Made by a program: the position numbers and the translations under genes | Shown: positions 35,192-44,721 of the stretch, piece after piece | How positions within the stretch are numbered: position 1 is the stretch's first letter | Layout of the letters: each line of letters opens with the position of its first letter | Assembly: GCA_964536015.1 (NCBI GenBank) | Contig: CAZHVS010000009.1 | Coordinates: 91,734 to 155,733, forward strand | Direction: 5' to 3' | From: CAZHVS01 sp964536015 | GTDB lineage: Bacteria; Bacteroidota; Ignavibacteria; Ignavibacteriales; Ignavibacteriaceae | Length of the DNA: 64,000 nucleotides | The notes under the pieces: model-generated | Database searches by the model: none | Seen by the model: the letters and a program-made list of their open reading frames with translations, nothing else | Told to the model about the DNA's origin: nothing

Positions 35192-36435
35192 TGAAAAAGA
35201 ATATTGTTGCCGGTTTGGATTTAGGAACGACTAAAGTTTGTGCAGTAATTGCAGAACAATTATCTGATGAAAAATATAATATTCTTGGCTTTGGTCTGGC
35301 TCCTTCTGAGGGTTTGCATAAAGGATTAGTATCAAATATTAGTAAAACTGCAGATGCTATCAAAGAAGCTGTCTCAATTGCAACAAATCGTGCTGGATTA
35401 ATGATTACTTCTGTGAATGTTGGTGTTGCTGGTGAACACATTACAAGTATGAGACACAGGAATTATGTTACAATAACTAACGAAGAACATGAAATTACAA
35501 AAGAAGATCTTTCAAGACTTGAAGCTGATGTAAGAACAATCCGTATTCCTTCGGACAGACAAATTCTTCACATAATTCCAGAAGAGTTTTTTGTAGATTA
35601 CCAGGGTAGTATAGAAAATCCAATTGGAATGTCAGGTACTAGATTAGAAGCCACTAATCATATAGTTCTTGCATCTATTCCTGCAATCCAAAACATAAAA
35701 AAATCAGTTGAACGTGCAGGATTGCAAGTTAATAATTATGTATTACAACCCATTGCATCCTCTGCTTCGGTATTAGATGAAAGCGAAAAAGACTTAGGTG
35801 TTTTGCTTATTGATATCGGTGGAGGGACTACAGATATAGCGGTAATTCATCATAAAGCTATTAAACATTCTAAAGTATTTGGAGTAGCCGGTAACCAGGT
35901 AACGAATGATATTCGTGAATCTTTAGGAGTTATAACCGAAGAAGCAGAAAAACTTAAAAAGAATTTCGGATATGCAACTGCTTCAGCAATTATTAGAGAT
36001 GAGGATATTTTAATAAAAGGTGTCGGTGCAAAAGGCAATACGAAAATTCCGATTAGTCTTTTAACTCAAATAATAAGTTTAAGGATGCATGAATTATTTT
36101 CATTGATAGATAATGAAATACGTAGTGCTAAATTTAAAAATAATATTAAAGCAGGAATAGTTTTAACAGGAGGAGGTTCTTTACTAAAGGGCTGTACTGA
36201 ATTAGCAGAGGAAGTATTTGGATTGCCAACACGAATTGGTGTTCCGCTTGAGTTTGCCTCTGGATCTCATAGTGAAGTGGAAAAACCTGAATTTGCAACT
36301 GTTGTTGGTTTGCTTCGCGGAATACCGGGGAGTAAAAACGTTGACGGCGTGAAAACAATAAAAACAAAAATTAAAAGTAAAAATAAAGTAACAGAAGTAT
36401 TTAAAAACTTTAGGAAATTTTTTGATGAACTTTAA
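35191..36435 (+). CDS. ftsA: FtsA, actin-like anchor of FtsZ
   Basis: A 414-residue actin-fold protein. The ATP phosphate loops are GLDLGTTKVCAVI at residue 7 and IDIGGGTTDIAVIHH near 207, with the adenosine motif GIVLTGGGSLLKG late. The C-terminal tail EVFKNFRKFFDEL is an amphipathic membrane-targeting helix. FtsA tethers the Z ring to the membrane. Overlaps ftsQ by one base. Confidence 0.96.
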   Translation: MKKNIVAGLDLGTTKVCAVIAEQLSDEKYNILGFGLAPSEGLHKGLVSNISKTADAIKEAVSIATNRAGLMITSVNVGVAGEHITSMRHRNYVTITNEEHEITKEDLSRLEADVRTIRIPSDRQILHIIPEEFFVDYQGSIENPIGMSGTRLEATNHIVLASIPAIQNIKKSVERAGLQVNNYVLQPIASSASVLDESEKDLGVLLIDIGGGTTDIAVIHHKAIKHSKVFGVAGNQVTNDIRESLGVITEEAEKLKKNFGYATASAIIRDEDILIKGVGAKGNTKIPISLLTQIISLRMHELFSLIDNEIRSAKFKNNIKAGIVLTGGGSLLKGCTELAEEVFGLPTRIGVPLEFASGSHSEVEKPEFATVVGLLRGIPGSKNVDGVKTIKTKIKSKNKVTEVFKNFRKFFDEL

Positions 36436-36452
36436 ACCGTTGGAGGTATTTA

Positions 36453-37742
36453 ATGTCACATTTCGCTACAATTGATCGTACAAAATCAATGTCCGCCATC
36501 CTTAAAGTAATTGGTGTTGGTGGTGGAGGATGTAATGCTGTTGAATCAATGATTAGAAGAAGCCTGAACGGCGTCGAGTATGTTGCTATCAATACTGATG
36601 CGCAGGTACTTGATGTTAATTCTGCACAATACAAAATCCAGGTTGGTACAAAAATTACCAAAGGATTAGGTGCAGGAGCTGATCCTAATGTAGGTAAAAA
36701 AGCAGTTGAGGAAGACCGTGAGAAAATTGCCGAAGTAATTCAAGGCAGCGATATGGTTTTTGTGACTGCAGGAATGGGTGGAGGAACAGGTACTGGTGGA
36801 GCACCGGTTGTGGCATCAATTGCTAAAAGCCTCGGAGCACTGGTTGTTGGCATTGTTACCAAACCATTTAAATGGGAAGGTAAACAAAGAATGCTGAATG
36901 CTGAAAACGGAATACAGGAATTGAAACAGTATGTTGATAGTTTAATCGTAATTCCGAATGAACGTATACTGAGTATCCTTGTCAAAGAAACTCCGTTTAC
37001 AACTGCTTTCGATGCACCAAATGAAGTTTTGTACGAAGCAACACGTGGTATTGCTGATATAATTACTATCAAAGGATTGGTTAATGTTGATTTTGCTGAT
37101 GTGCGTGCTGTTATGAATCAGAGCGGTGATGCAATGATGGGTTGTGGAATTGCAAGCGGAGAAAATCGTGCAATAGAAGCAGCACAAAAAGCAATCTCCA
37201 GTCCTTTGCTGGAAGGATTAAGTATAAAAGGTGCAAAGAGCGTACTTATAAATGTTACCGGTTCAAGTAATTTAACTTTAAGAGAAATAACGGAAGGTAA
37301 CAATATAATTCAGGAAGCAGCAGGAGAAGAAGCTAATGTAATTTTTGGTTGTGTTAAAAAAGAAGAGATGAATGATTATATCTCCTATACAGTTATTGCT
37401 ACTGGTTTCAATAATGGTAAGAAAAACTTCAAAGAGAAAATTGCTGTTCAACCAGAGGCCAAAAAGCCTGTAAAACCAGTGGATGCAGGTTTTATGTTCA
37501 AAGACCAAACTGAAAATGTTGATAAAGATAATCTTGATACTCCAACAATATTCAGAGTAAAACCACCTAAAGCTGCAGTTGATAATGAAGAGGATTCATT
37601 ACCTTCAACAGGTTTTAATTTTAATCGATTTAAAAGTTTTGCTTCTGAGGAAAAATCAAAGGAAGAGGTTAAATCAGTTTTTAAACAGCACGATGATGAT
37701 GAAGATGACAGTTCTGCATTTTTGAAGATGATAATGGATTAG
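36453..37742 (+). CDS. ftsZ: Cell division protein FtsZ
   Basis: A 429-residue tubulin homologue that forms the Z ring. Motifs are IGVGGGGCNAVESMI near residue 19, INTDAQVL, and the GTP loop AGMGGGTGTGGAPVVA near residue 108, with NVDFADVRAVM at the T7 region. The conserved tail-like peptide DTPTIFRVK lies about 60 residues before the end, followed by an acidic extension, an arrangement common in Bacteroidota. GGAGGT precedes the ATG. It is the last gene of the cluster. Confidence 0.97.
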   Translation: MSHFATIDRTKSMSAILKVIGVGGGGCNAVESMIRRSLNGVEYVAINTDAQVLDVNSAQYKIQVGTKITKGLGAGADPNVGKKAVEEDREKIAEVIQGSDMVFVTAGMGGGTGTGGAPVVASIAKSLGALVVGIVTKPFKWEGKQRMLNAENGIQELKQYVDSLIVIPNERILSILVKETPFTTAFDAPNEVLYEATRGIADIITIKGLVNVDFADVRAVMNQSGDAMMGCGIASGENRAIEAAQKAISSPLLEGLSIKGAKSVLINVTGSSNLTLREITEGNNIIQEAAGEEANVIFGCVKKEEMNDYISYTVIATGFNNGKKNFKEKIAVQPEAKKPVKPVDAGFMFKDQTENVDKDNLDTPTIFRVKPPKAAVDNEEDSLPSTGFNFNRFKSFASEEKSKEEVKSVFKQHDDDEDDSSAFLKMIMD

Positions 37743-37760
37743 AGAAAGGAATTTCTCTTT

Positions 37761-37967
37761 TCATTCATCAATTAAACGCGATTCAACAAAAATGTTCTGA
37801 TCATCATCCATTTGTACAATTACGCGGTTTGGTCGGCAGCAAATGTCGCATTCTTCATAAAAGTCCTGTTTGCCGGGTATAGTAAAATCTACCCATACAG
37901 AATTTTCTTTACCGCAGTATTGACAAATCCATATTACGTCTTCATCAGATAATCTTTTTTCCTTCAT
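37761..37967 (-). CDS. CPXCG-motif cysteine-rich protein
   Basis: A 68-residue zinc-ribbon protein: WICQYCGKENSVWVD and EECDICCRPNRVIVQM match the CPXCG family, of unknown function. The ATG at 37967 is preferred because AAGGAAG lies at the right distance; a TTG seven codons earlier is less likely. It converges on ftsZ, leaving only an 18-base gap between the stops. Confidence 0.85.
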   Translation of the reverse strand: MKEKRLSDEDVIWICQYCGKENSVWVDFTIPGKQDFYEECDICCRPNRVIVQMDDDQNIFVESRLIDE

Positions 37968-38160
37968 ATTATTTACTTCCTTATCCAAACCAAATTTATT
38001 CCAAGAAAAGGAAAAAGTCTAATAAAAAATTTTTCTTCAATACTTGATTAAATTTAACAGGAGTTTTACTTTTGTTTATAGTATTAATTTATTCATTCGT
38101 TAACTTGTCGTATTAATGAATAATTAATAATTTCAATCAATTTACAAATCGATTATATGT

Positions 38161-39579
38161 ATGAGATATTTCTTTTTTATTGTTCTTTTGCTATTTATCA
38201 GTAATAATACTTTCTCTCAAAACAATCTTAAGATTATTAAGAATAAAATTGATTCATTATGTAAAACCCAGTTTTTTGATACGGCTCAAATTTCAATTGA
38301 TATTTATAATCTTTCTTCACAAAAAAATATTTATTCAAGAAACAATCATTTGTTAATGCATCCAGCATCAAATATGAAAATACTAACTACTGCGGCTGCT
38401 TTACTTTATCTTGGTGTTAATTATGAATTTACTACTTCTCTGCTTTATAGCGGAGAAATTAAGGACTCAGTCTTGTTAGGAAATATTTATGTCGTCGGCG
38501 GATGTGATCCTGATTTTTCTTTAAACGATTTGGATGCTCTTGTTCAAAAAATTTTAGAATTAGGGATAAAGAGAATAGAAGGAAATATTTATGGAGATGT
38601 TTCTATGTTAGATTCTCTGTTCTGGGGAAATGGCTGGATGTGGGATGATGATCCATCAACTGACTTTCCATACTTAACTCCGCTTACTATTAATGATAAT
38701 TCAATTAGTATAAAAGTGTTTCGAAATAATAATCAGCAAACAAGTTACGTGCTTTCTCCAAATTCTAAGTATGTTAAGGTAAATAATTATTCAACTTCGT
38801 GTGACACTTTGTCAACAAATATAGTAATAACAAGAGATATAATAAATCGAACTAATGAATTTACTATAAGCGGAAATATGAATAAAAAAAGCGGCGAAGT
38901 GAAAAATGATTTTACAATAGTTAAGCCAGCATTTTATTTTTTAACACTACTTAAAGAAAAATTGATTTCTAATGGAATTGAATTCACTGGCATTATCGAT
39001 ACGCAGACTGTTAATGAAAACACAATATTAATTGCTGAGTGTAAAAGACGTTTCGATGAAGTGATAGTCAATTTAAATAAAACAAGTGATAACCTGAGTG
39101 CAGAAATGACTTTGCGTGCACTCGGTCAAAAATATTTTGGAAAACCCTCGAGTGCTGAAAAAGGATTAAGATTAATTGATAGCTTGATTATCCAATGTAA
39201 ACTTAAACCTTCAAATTACAGAATTGTAGATGGTTCTGGTGTTTCGCACTATAATCTTGTTTCAACTGAATTATTACTCGGGGTTTTAAAATATTTTTAC
39301 AATAATAAATCAGAATTGTATAAAACATTGAAAGAATCTTTTCCAATTGCAGGTTATGACGGAACGCTAAAAAATCGTATGAAAAATTCACTGGCAGAAA
39401 AAAATGTTTATGCTAAAACAGGAACTTTGAGCGGTGTAAGTTGTTTATCAGGTTACCTGACTGCAGAAAGCGGAGATGAAATAGCATTTTCAATTATGAT
39501 TCAGAATCATGTGCGTCAGACTTCAAGAGCGATTCAGTATCAGAATAAAATATGTGAATTACTTTCGAATTTAAAGTGA
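38161..39579 (+). CDS. dacB: PBP4-type D-alanyl-D-alanine carboxypeptidase/endopeptidase
   Basis: A 472-residue secreted S13 peptidase. The signal peptide ends TFS with Gln next. Active-site motifs are SNMK (PASNMKIL, about residue 70), SDN (KTSDNLSAEM) and KTGT (YAKTGTLSGVSC) near the end. Such enzymes trim or cleave peptidoglycan peptides in the periplasm. No strong ribosome binding site is visible. It follows the division cluster but on a separate promoter-sized gap of 172 bases. Confidence 0.92.
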   Translation: MRYFFFIVLLLFISNNTFSQNNLKIIKNKIDSLCKTQFFDTAQISIDIYNLSSQKNIYSRNNHLLMHPASNMKILTTAAALLYLGVNYEFTTSLLYSGEIKDSVLLGNIYVVGGCDPDFSLNDLDALVQKILELGIKRIEGNIYGDVSMLDSLFWGNGWMWDDDPSTDFPYLTPLTINDNSISIKVFRNNNQQTSYVLSPNSKYVKVNNYSTSCDTLSTNIVITRDIINRTNEFTISGNMNKKSGEVKNDFTIVKPAFYFLTLLKEKLISNGIEFTGIIDTQTVNENTILIAECKRRFDEVIVNLNKTSDNLSAEMTLRALGQKYFGKPSSAEKGLRLIDSLIIQCKLKPSNYRIVDGSGVSHYNLVSTELLLGVLKYFYNNKSELYKTLKESFPIAGYDGTLKNRMKNSLAEKNVYAKTGTLSGVSCLSGYLTAESGDEIAFSIMIQNHVRQTSRAIQYQNKICELLSNLK

Positions 39580-39612
39580 AAAAAACTAAAATATTTGAAA
39601 AAGTTTATCCAG

Positions 39613-40596
39613 ATGAAAAAAATTTTATTATTACTCTTTTTTGCGATTCTCTTTCATTCCTGTAAACAAAAAGAAGAACCGGAGAAGAAATCTTCACCGT
39701 CATTTAAGATTCTGGATAACATTACAGCACCTGTATTTAGCGGGTCAAATGCGTATGCGTTGATTGAGAAACAACTCAAGTTTGGTCCTCGTAATCCTAA
39801 CTCTTCAGGACGTACTGCCGCAAAGTATTTTTTAGTTCAGGAATTTAAAAAATATGCGGATGAAGTAATAGAACAGGACTTTTCATATACTGGATACGAA
39901 GGAGAAGTTCTAAGTTTAAAAAATATTATTGCACGTTTTAATCCTACTGCAAAAGAAAGAATTTTTATTTCTGCTCATTGGGATTGTCGTCCTCGTGCTG
40001 AACATGACAAAGATATAAATAAACAAACATTACCAATTCCGGGAGCAAATGATGGTGCAAGTGGAACAGCAATAATTCTTGAATTGTCAAGATTGTTGTA
40101 TCAAAACAAAATCAATTATGGAATTGACTTGATTCTTTTTGATGGTGAAGATTATGGAAAGGAAAATGATCTTAATAATTTCTGCCTTGGTTCAAAATAT
40201 TTTGCAGGAAATCATATTGAGAATTTTGAACCTCAGTTTGGAATTTTGCTTGATCTAGTAGGTGATAAGGAAGCTACTTTTTATAAAGAAGGCTATAGTA
40301 CAAATTATGCCAAAGATGTTGTCGATTTAGTTTGGGGAATAGCTGCAAAAATAAACGCAGATAGATTTTCAAATTTTACTGGTCATGCAATTTATGACGA
40401 TCATATCCCTCTAAATCAGGCTGGCATAAAAACTATAGATATAATTGACGCTGAACTTGTCGGAGCTAATACTCAGAATGAAAGAAGAAATTACTGGCAT
40501 ACACAAAAAGATAATATCAGTAATATTGGATTAGAAACCCTTCAACAAGTTGGAAATGTACTAACACAGCTTATTTATTCATTATCTTTTAAATAA
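39613..40596 (+). CDS. Lipoprotein glutaminyl-peptide cyclotransferase (M28 family)
   Basis: A 327-residue lipoprotein (lipobox LFHSC, lipid Cys at residue 17) with an M28-fold zinc domain: SAHWDCRPRAEHD supplies the first metal ligand, GANDGASGTA the bridging Asp, LFDGEDYG the catalytic acid, CLGSKYFA and YWHTQKD the late His. This pattern matches glutaminyl cyclases, which turn N-terminal Gln into pyroglutamate. Periplasmic location fits the Gln+1 found after many signal peptides in this window. A TTG start six codons earlier is less likely. M28 aminopeptidase is the main alternative. Confidence 0.78.
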   Translation: MKKILLLLFFAILFHSCKQKEEPEKKSSPSFKILDNITAPVFSGSNAYALIEKQLKFGPRNPNSSGRTAAKYFLVQEFKKYADEVIEQDFSYTGYEGEVLSLKNIIARFNPTAKERIFISAHWDCRPRAEHDKDINKQTLPIPGANDGASGTAIILELSRLLYQNKINYGIDLILFDGEDYGKENDLNNFCLGSKYFAGNHIENFEPQFGILLDLVGDKEATFYKEGYSTNYAKDVVDLVWGIAAKINADRFSNFTGHAIYDDHIPLNQAGIKTIDIIDAELVGANTQNERRNYWHTQKDNISNIGLETLQQVGNVLTQLIYSLSFK

Positions 40597-40598
40597 AA

Positions 40599-41426
40599 AT
40601 GTACTTCGAATTCAAAGACCTGAAAATTTATTTGAATTTATTTTCAAAAAAATTCGATGCTGAAAAAAATACAATAATGTTTTTACACGGATTTTCAGGT
40701 TGTTCTGATGATTGGGAAGATGTTATAAACTTAATTCCACATAGTATGCAATTAATTGCAATTGATCTAATAGGCTATGGTAGAAGCAGTGCGGTTAATG
40801 ACTTAAAATATTTTTCACAAAACTTTCAAGTAAGAATTCTCAAAGAAATTCTTGATTACCTAAAACTTAAATCAGTAATTATGGTTGGTTATTCTATGGG
40901 CGGAAGACTGGCATTATCTTTTACTATTAAACATATGGCAATGATAAGAGGTCTTGTGCTGGAAAGCTCAACTGCAGGAATACAAAATAAAAATGAAAAA
41001 GAAATCAGAAAAAAAAATGATAACGAATTAGCCGATTACATAGAAAACCATTCTATAAAAGATTTTGTTAAGAAGTGGATGAGTCAGGAAATTTTCAGCA
41101 CACAAAAAAATCTTTCGCCTAATAGGTATGAAAAGATTAAAAATAAAAAACTACTTCTTAATAAAGAGATGTTAGCTTGTTCTCTTAGAGGTTTTGGTAC
41201 TGGACAAATGAAATCCTTATGGAACAATCTATTGCATATTGAATGTCCTGTTTTATTGATAACCGGTGAATATGATAAAAAATTTTGTGAGATTAATTCA
41301 AGAATGAATAAGTTGATTCCTGATTCAACTCACTGCATTGTTAAAAATTCAGGACATAATATCCATCTGGAAAATCCTGAAGAGTTTGTAAATTTGCTAA
41401 TGAAATTTGTCAAATCTGTTAATTGA
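40599..41426 (+). CDS. menH: Alpha/beta hydrolase, probable MenH (SHCHC synthase)
   Basis: A 275-residue alpha/beta hydrolase with LHGFSGCSDDWEDV (oxyanion loop), the nucleophile elbow GYSMGGRLAL, and late Asp and His (GEYDKKF, SGHNIHLENPEEF). MenH removes pyruvate from SEPHCHC in menaquinone synthesis. The close link to menB, menA and menE supports the call. Its stop overlaps the upstream spacer of menB. Confidence 0.85.
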   Translation: MYFEFKDLKIYLNLFSKKFDAEKNTIMFLHGFSGCSDDWEDVINLIPHSMQLIAIDLIGYGRSSAVNDLKYFSQNFQVRILKEILDYLKLKSVIMVGYSMGGRLALSFTIKHMAMIRGLVLESSTAGIQNKNEKEIRKKNDNELADYIENHSIKDFVKKWMSQEIFSTQKNLSPNRYEKIKNKKLLLNKEMLACSLRGFGTGQMKSLWNNLLHIECPVLLITGEYDKKFCEINSRMNKLIPDSTHCIVKNSGHNIHLENPEEFVNLLMKFVKSVN

Positions 41427-41440
41427 CTAAGAGGCACGAA

Positions 41441-42274
41441 ATGAAATATAAATGGAAAAAGATTAAACGTTATAAAGATATTATTTATGAAAAGATGGAT
41501 GGTATTGCAAAGATTACTATAAACAGACCTGATAGCAGAAACGCATTCAGACCAGAAACAGTTTTTGAGATGTACGATGCTTTTTCTGATGCAAGAGAAG
41601 ATCAAAAAATCGGAGTGATTTTATTAACAGGAGCTGGACCAGCAAAAGATGGGAAATATGCATTCTGTTCCGGTGGTGATCAAAGAATTAGAGGCGATAA
41701 GGGTTATCTTGGTAAAGATGGAGTTCCAAGACTAAATGTGCTTGATCTTCAGAAATTAATCAGAAGTATTCCTAAACCTGTTATTGCATTAGTGGCTGGT
41801 TATGCAATTGGTGGCGGACATGTTCTTCATGTGGTCTGTGATTTGACTATCGCTGCTGATAATGCAATTTTTGGTCAAACCGGGCCTAAAGTTGGTAGCT
41901 TTGATGGTGGATTTGGTGCAAGTTTTCTAGCAAGAGTAATCGGACAAAAAAAAGCAAGAGAAATTTGGTACCTCTGCAGACAATATAATGCAAAAGAAGC
42001 CCTTGAAATGGGATTGGTGAATAAAGTTGTTCCTGTTGATAAACTTGAGGAAGAAGGAATTAACTGGGCAAAAGAAATTCTTGAGAAATCTCCTCTTGCA
42101 ATTCGTTTGTTAAAATCAGCATTTAATGCTGAATTAGATGGACAGCAAGGAATTCAAGAGCTTGCTGGTAATGCGACTTTACTTTATTATATGACTGAAG
42201 AAGCCCAGGAAGGGAAAAAAGCATATTTAGAAAAAAGAAAACCGAATTTTAATAAATTTCCAAAATTACCTTAA
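41441..42274 (+). CDS. menB: 1,4-dihydroxy-2-naphthoyl-CoA synthase MenB
   Basis: A 277-residue crotonase-fold enzyme that closes the naphthoquinone ring. Typical MenB features: RNAFRPETVFEM, FCSGGDQRIRGDKGY, AGYAIGGGHVLHVVCDLTIAADNAIFGQTGPKVGSFD and the C-terminal YLEKRKPNF. The ATG at 41441 follows AAGAGG at correct spacing; an upstream start six codons earlier is less likely. Confidence 0.96.
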   Translation: MKYKWKKIKRYKDIIYEKMDGIAKITINRPDSRNAFRPETVFEMYDAFSDAREDQKIGVILLTGAGPAKDGKYAFCSGGDQRIRGDKGYLGKDGVPRLNVLDLQKLIRSIPKPVIALVAGYAIGGGHVLHVVCDLTIAADNAIFGQTGPKVGSFDGGFGASFLARVIGQKKAREIWYLCRQYNAKEALEMGLVNKVVPVDKLEEEGINWAKEILEKSPLAIRLLKSAFNAELDGQQGIQELAGNATLLYYMTEEAQEGKKAYLEKRKPNFNKFPKLP

Positions 42275-42286
42275 AGAATTTTTTCA

Positions 42287-43186
42287 ATGCAAAATAGTAA
42301 AAAGCAATTATCGCAATTTCAAGTTTGGATGCTTGCAAGCCGACCAAAAACTTTACTTGCTGCTTTCGTACCGGTAATTGTAGGTTCATCTCTTGCTATT
42401 GCAGAAAATAAATTCAAACTACTTGCTTCTGTTGTGGCTTTAATTTGTGCTTTATTAATTCAAGTGGGAACAAATCTTGCAAATGACCTTTATGATTATT
42501 TAAAAGGTGCTGATAATAAAAACAGGATTGGTCCTTTACGGGTTTTAAATGCTGGACTTGTTACTCCCCAAAAAATGAAAATAGTTGTCTTTCTTGTATT
42601 TAGTTTTACTTTTCTTTTGGGTTTGTATCTTGTTTATCATTGTGGAGTTATTATTTTAATTATAGGGATAGTCTCAATTCTTGCCGGTTTAGCATATACT
42701 ACAGGTCCTTTCCCGCTTGCCTATAATGGACTTGGAGATATTTTTGTATTTATTTTTTTCGGTGTTGTAGGAACAGTAGGAACTTATCTGGTGAATACAA
42801 ATCAAATATCCGAAATATCATTTATTGCCTCTATTCCTGTTGGTGCTTTAATTACTAATATTCTTGTGGTTAATAATTACCGTGATATTGAACAGGATAA
42901 ACTTGTAGGAAAAAATACTCTCGCAGTAAAACTTGGAAAAAGTTTTTCAAGGTATGAATATCTCATTTTAACAGGAATTTCTTTTTTCGTTCCATTATTA
43001 ATTTACAGATTTTATTCTGTAAGTGAATGGATATTTCTTCCTTATCTCACTTTACCAATTGCATATAAGCTAATTCTTATGCTCTTCCAGTATGAGGGTT
43101 CAGCATTGAATAAGGTGCTTGAACTGACAGCAAAATTATCTGCATTGTTTGGATTACTTTTTTCAATTGGTTTCATTTGTAAATAA
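42287..43186 (+). CDS. menA: 1,4-dihydroxy-2-naphthoate polyprenyltransferase MenA
   Basis: A 299-residue UbiA-type membrane prenyltransferase that attaches the isoprenoid tail. Asp-rich motifs are NDLYDYLKGADNKNRIGP near residue 66 and NNYRDIEQDKLVGKNT near 196, with about eight or nine membrane helices. It lies 13 bases after menB. No Shine-Dalgarno sequence is obvious. Confidence 0.93.
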   Translation: MQNSKKQLSQFQVWMLASRPKTLLAAFVPVIVGSSLAIAENKFKLLASVVALICALLIQVGTNLANDLYDYLKGADNKNRIGPLRVLNAGLVTPQKMKIVVFLVFSFTFLLGLYLVYHCGVIILIIGIVSILAGLAYTTGPFPLAYNGLGDIFVFIFFGVVGTVGTYLVNTNQISEISFIASIPVGALITNILVVNNYRDIEQDKLVGKNTLAVKLGKSFSRYEYLILTGISFFVPLLIYRFYSVSEWIFLPYLTLPIAYKLILMLFQYEGSALNKVLELTAKLSALFGLLFSIGFICK

Positions 43187-43210
43187 AAAAATCAAATTAA
43201 TGATTTTAAT

Positions 43211-44674
43211 ATGAAATATTCTGATACTGACAAACAGAATAATAAAAATGATTTATTTTCATTCTTTGCAAAATCAGATTTTTATAAAAGCACAATAACT
43301 GTTTATGATGAATCTGATAAAAATATTTCATTTAAGCTAAGTTATAAAAAGTTTAATAAATTAGTTCAAGAAACTACGGAGGAATTGCATAAACAGGGAA
43401 TTAAAAAAAATCAGTTAATTGCAATTGCCGATGATAATTCTATTCATACTATTAAAAATATTTTTGCTCTGTGGAGGCTTGAAGCAGTGCCTCTTCCTGT
43501 AAATTCTAAACTTGATACTGAAGAACTTAACAGGTTATTGCAATTTGTAAAACCAAATCAAATAATTGACTCAAGTGATAAGTTGCAGTTTGAAAACAGT
43601 TTTAGCAGTAATCATAAACATAATCTAAAAAACACCGCACTTGTGATGTTTACTTCGGGTGTTTCTGGTAAGCCGAAAGCAGTTGTTCACACATTCCATA
43701 GTCTTGAAAAAAGTGCACAACTCGGTGCAAAAATATTGAACTATTCATCTAAAGATAAATGGTTATTAGCTTTACCTCTTTATCACATTGGAGGATTTTC
43801 AATCCTTAGCAGAACAGTTATCTACGGTTCATCATTGATCATTCCCAAGTCGCTAAAAATTGATGATATAATCTCTGCAATCGACAATGAAGATCCATCA
43901 TTGCTTTCTCTTGTTTCTTCTCAACTTAATGAAATTGTTTCAAAAAAAATGAAAGCAAATAAATCTCATCGCTACTTACTTGTCGGCGGTGGTCCAATAA
44001 ATGATGAACTATTAGTTGAAGCAATATCTCTTGGTTGGAATGTTTGTAAAGTATATGGCTCAACCGAGACGGCTTCTTTTATTACTTTCTTAAAAAAGGA
44101 AGAAATTCTTAAAAAACAAAATTGTGCAGGCTATCCAATTCCCGGTGTACAAATAAAAATTATTAAAAGAGGCAAAGAACAGCTTCCATTCAAAACCGGG
44201 GAAATATATGTTTCTTCACCAACACTATTTCAAAAATATTTATTAAATAAAAAATTAACATCAAGAAAGTTAAAGCAGAATTATTTTAAAACCGGAGATA
44301 TCGGTTATGTTGATAATTATGGATTCCTGTACATTGAATCAAGAAAAAATGATATGATAATCACTGGTGGTGAAAATGTTAATCCACATGAAATTGAAAA
44401 GGTATTACTTACAAATTCAAAAATAAAAGAATGTTGTGTTATAGGTATTCAGGACAAAAAATGGGGAGAAGTTATTGCTGCTACAGTAGTTCTCAAACGA
44501 AAAACAATGGTCGGTTCAGATGAATTAAAACAATTTTTGAAGAATAAAATTGCTAATTTCAAAATTCCTAAGAAGTATTTTTTTGTTTCATCTCTTCCAA
44601 AGACTTCTTTAGGCAAATATAAAAGGGAAGAAGTGAAAAACATGATTAAATATCAACTATCGCATATGAAGTGA
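43211..44674 (+). CDS. menE: o-Succinylbenzoate-CoA ligase MenE
   Basis: A 487-residue adenylate-forming enzyme. Motifs are MFTSGVSGKPKAVVHT (ATP loop), YGSTETASF, FKTGDIGYVD, and the C-terminal KTSLGKYKREEVK with the catalytic Lys. It activates OSB for MenB. menC, menD and menF are not in the window, so they must be elsewhere if the pathway is complete. Confidence 0.9.
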   Translation: MKYSDTDKQNNKNDLFSFFAKSDFYKSTITVYDESDKNISFKLSYKKFNKLVQETTEELHKQGIKKNQLIAIADDNSIHTIKNIFALWRLEAVPLPVNSKLDTEELNRLLQFVKPNQIIDSSDKLQFENSFSSNHKHNLKNTALVMFTSGVSGKPKAVVHTFHSLEKSAQLGAKILNYSSKDKWLLALPLYHIGGFSILSRTVIYGSSLIIPKSLKIDDIISAIDNEDPSLLSLVSSQLNEIVSKKMKANKSHRYLLVGGGPINDELLVEAISLGWNVCKVYGSTETASFITFLKKEEILKKQNCAGYPIPGVQIKIIKRGKEQLPFKTGEIYVSSPTLFQKYLLNKKLTSRKLKQNYFKTGDIGYVDNYGFLYIESRKNDMIITGGENVNPHEIEKVLLTNSKIKECCVIGIQDKKWGEVIAATVVLKRKTMVGSDELKQFLKNKIANFKIPKKYFFVSSLPKTSLGKYKREEVKNMIKYQLSHMK

Positions 44675-44721
44675 AATATATTTAAAAATTAATTTATTAA
44701 TAGTATAATTTTATTTTTTAA

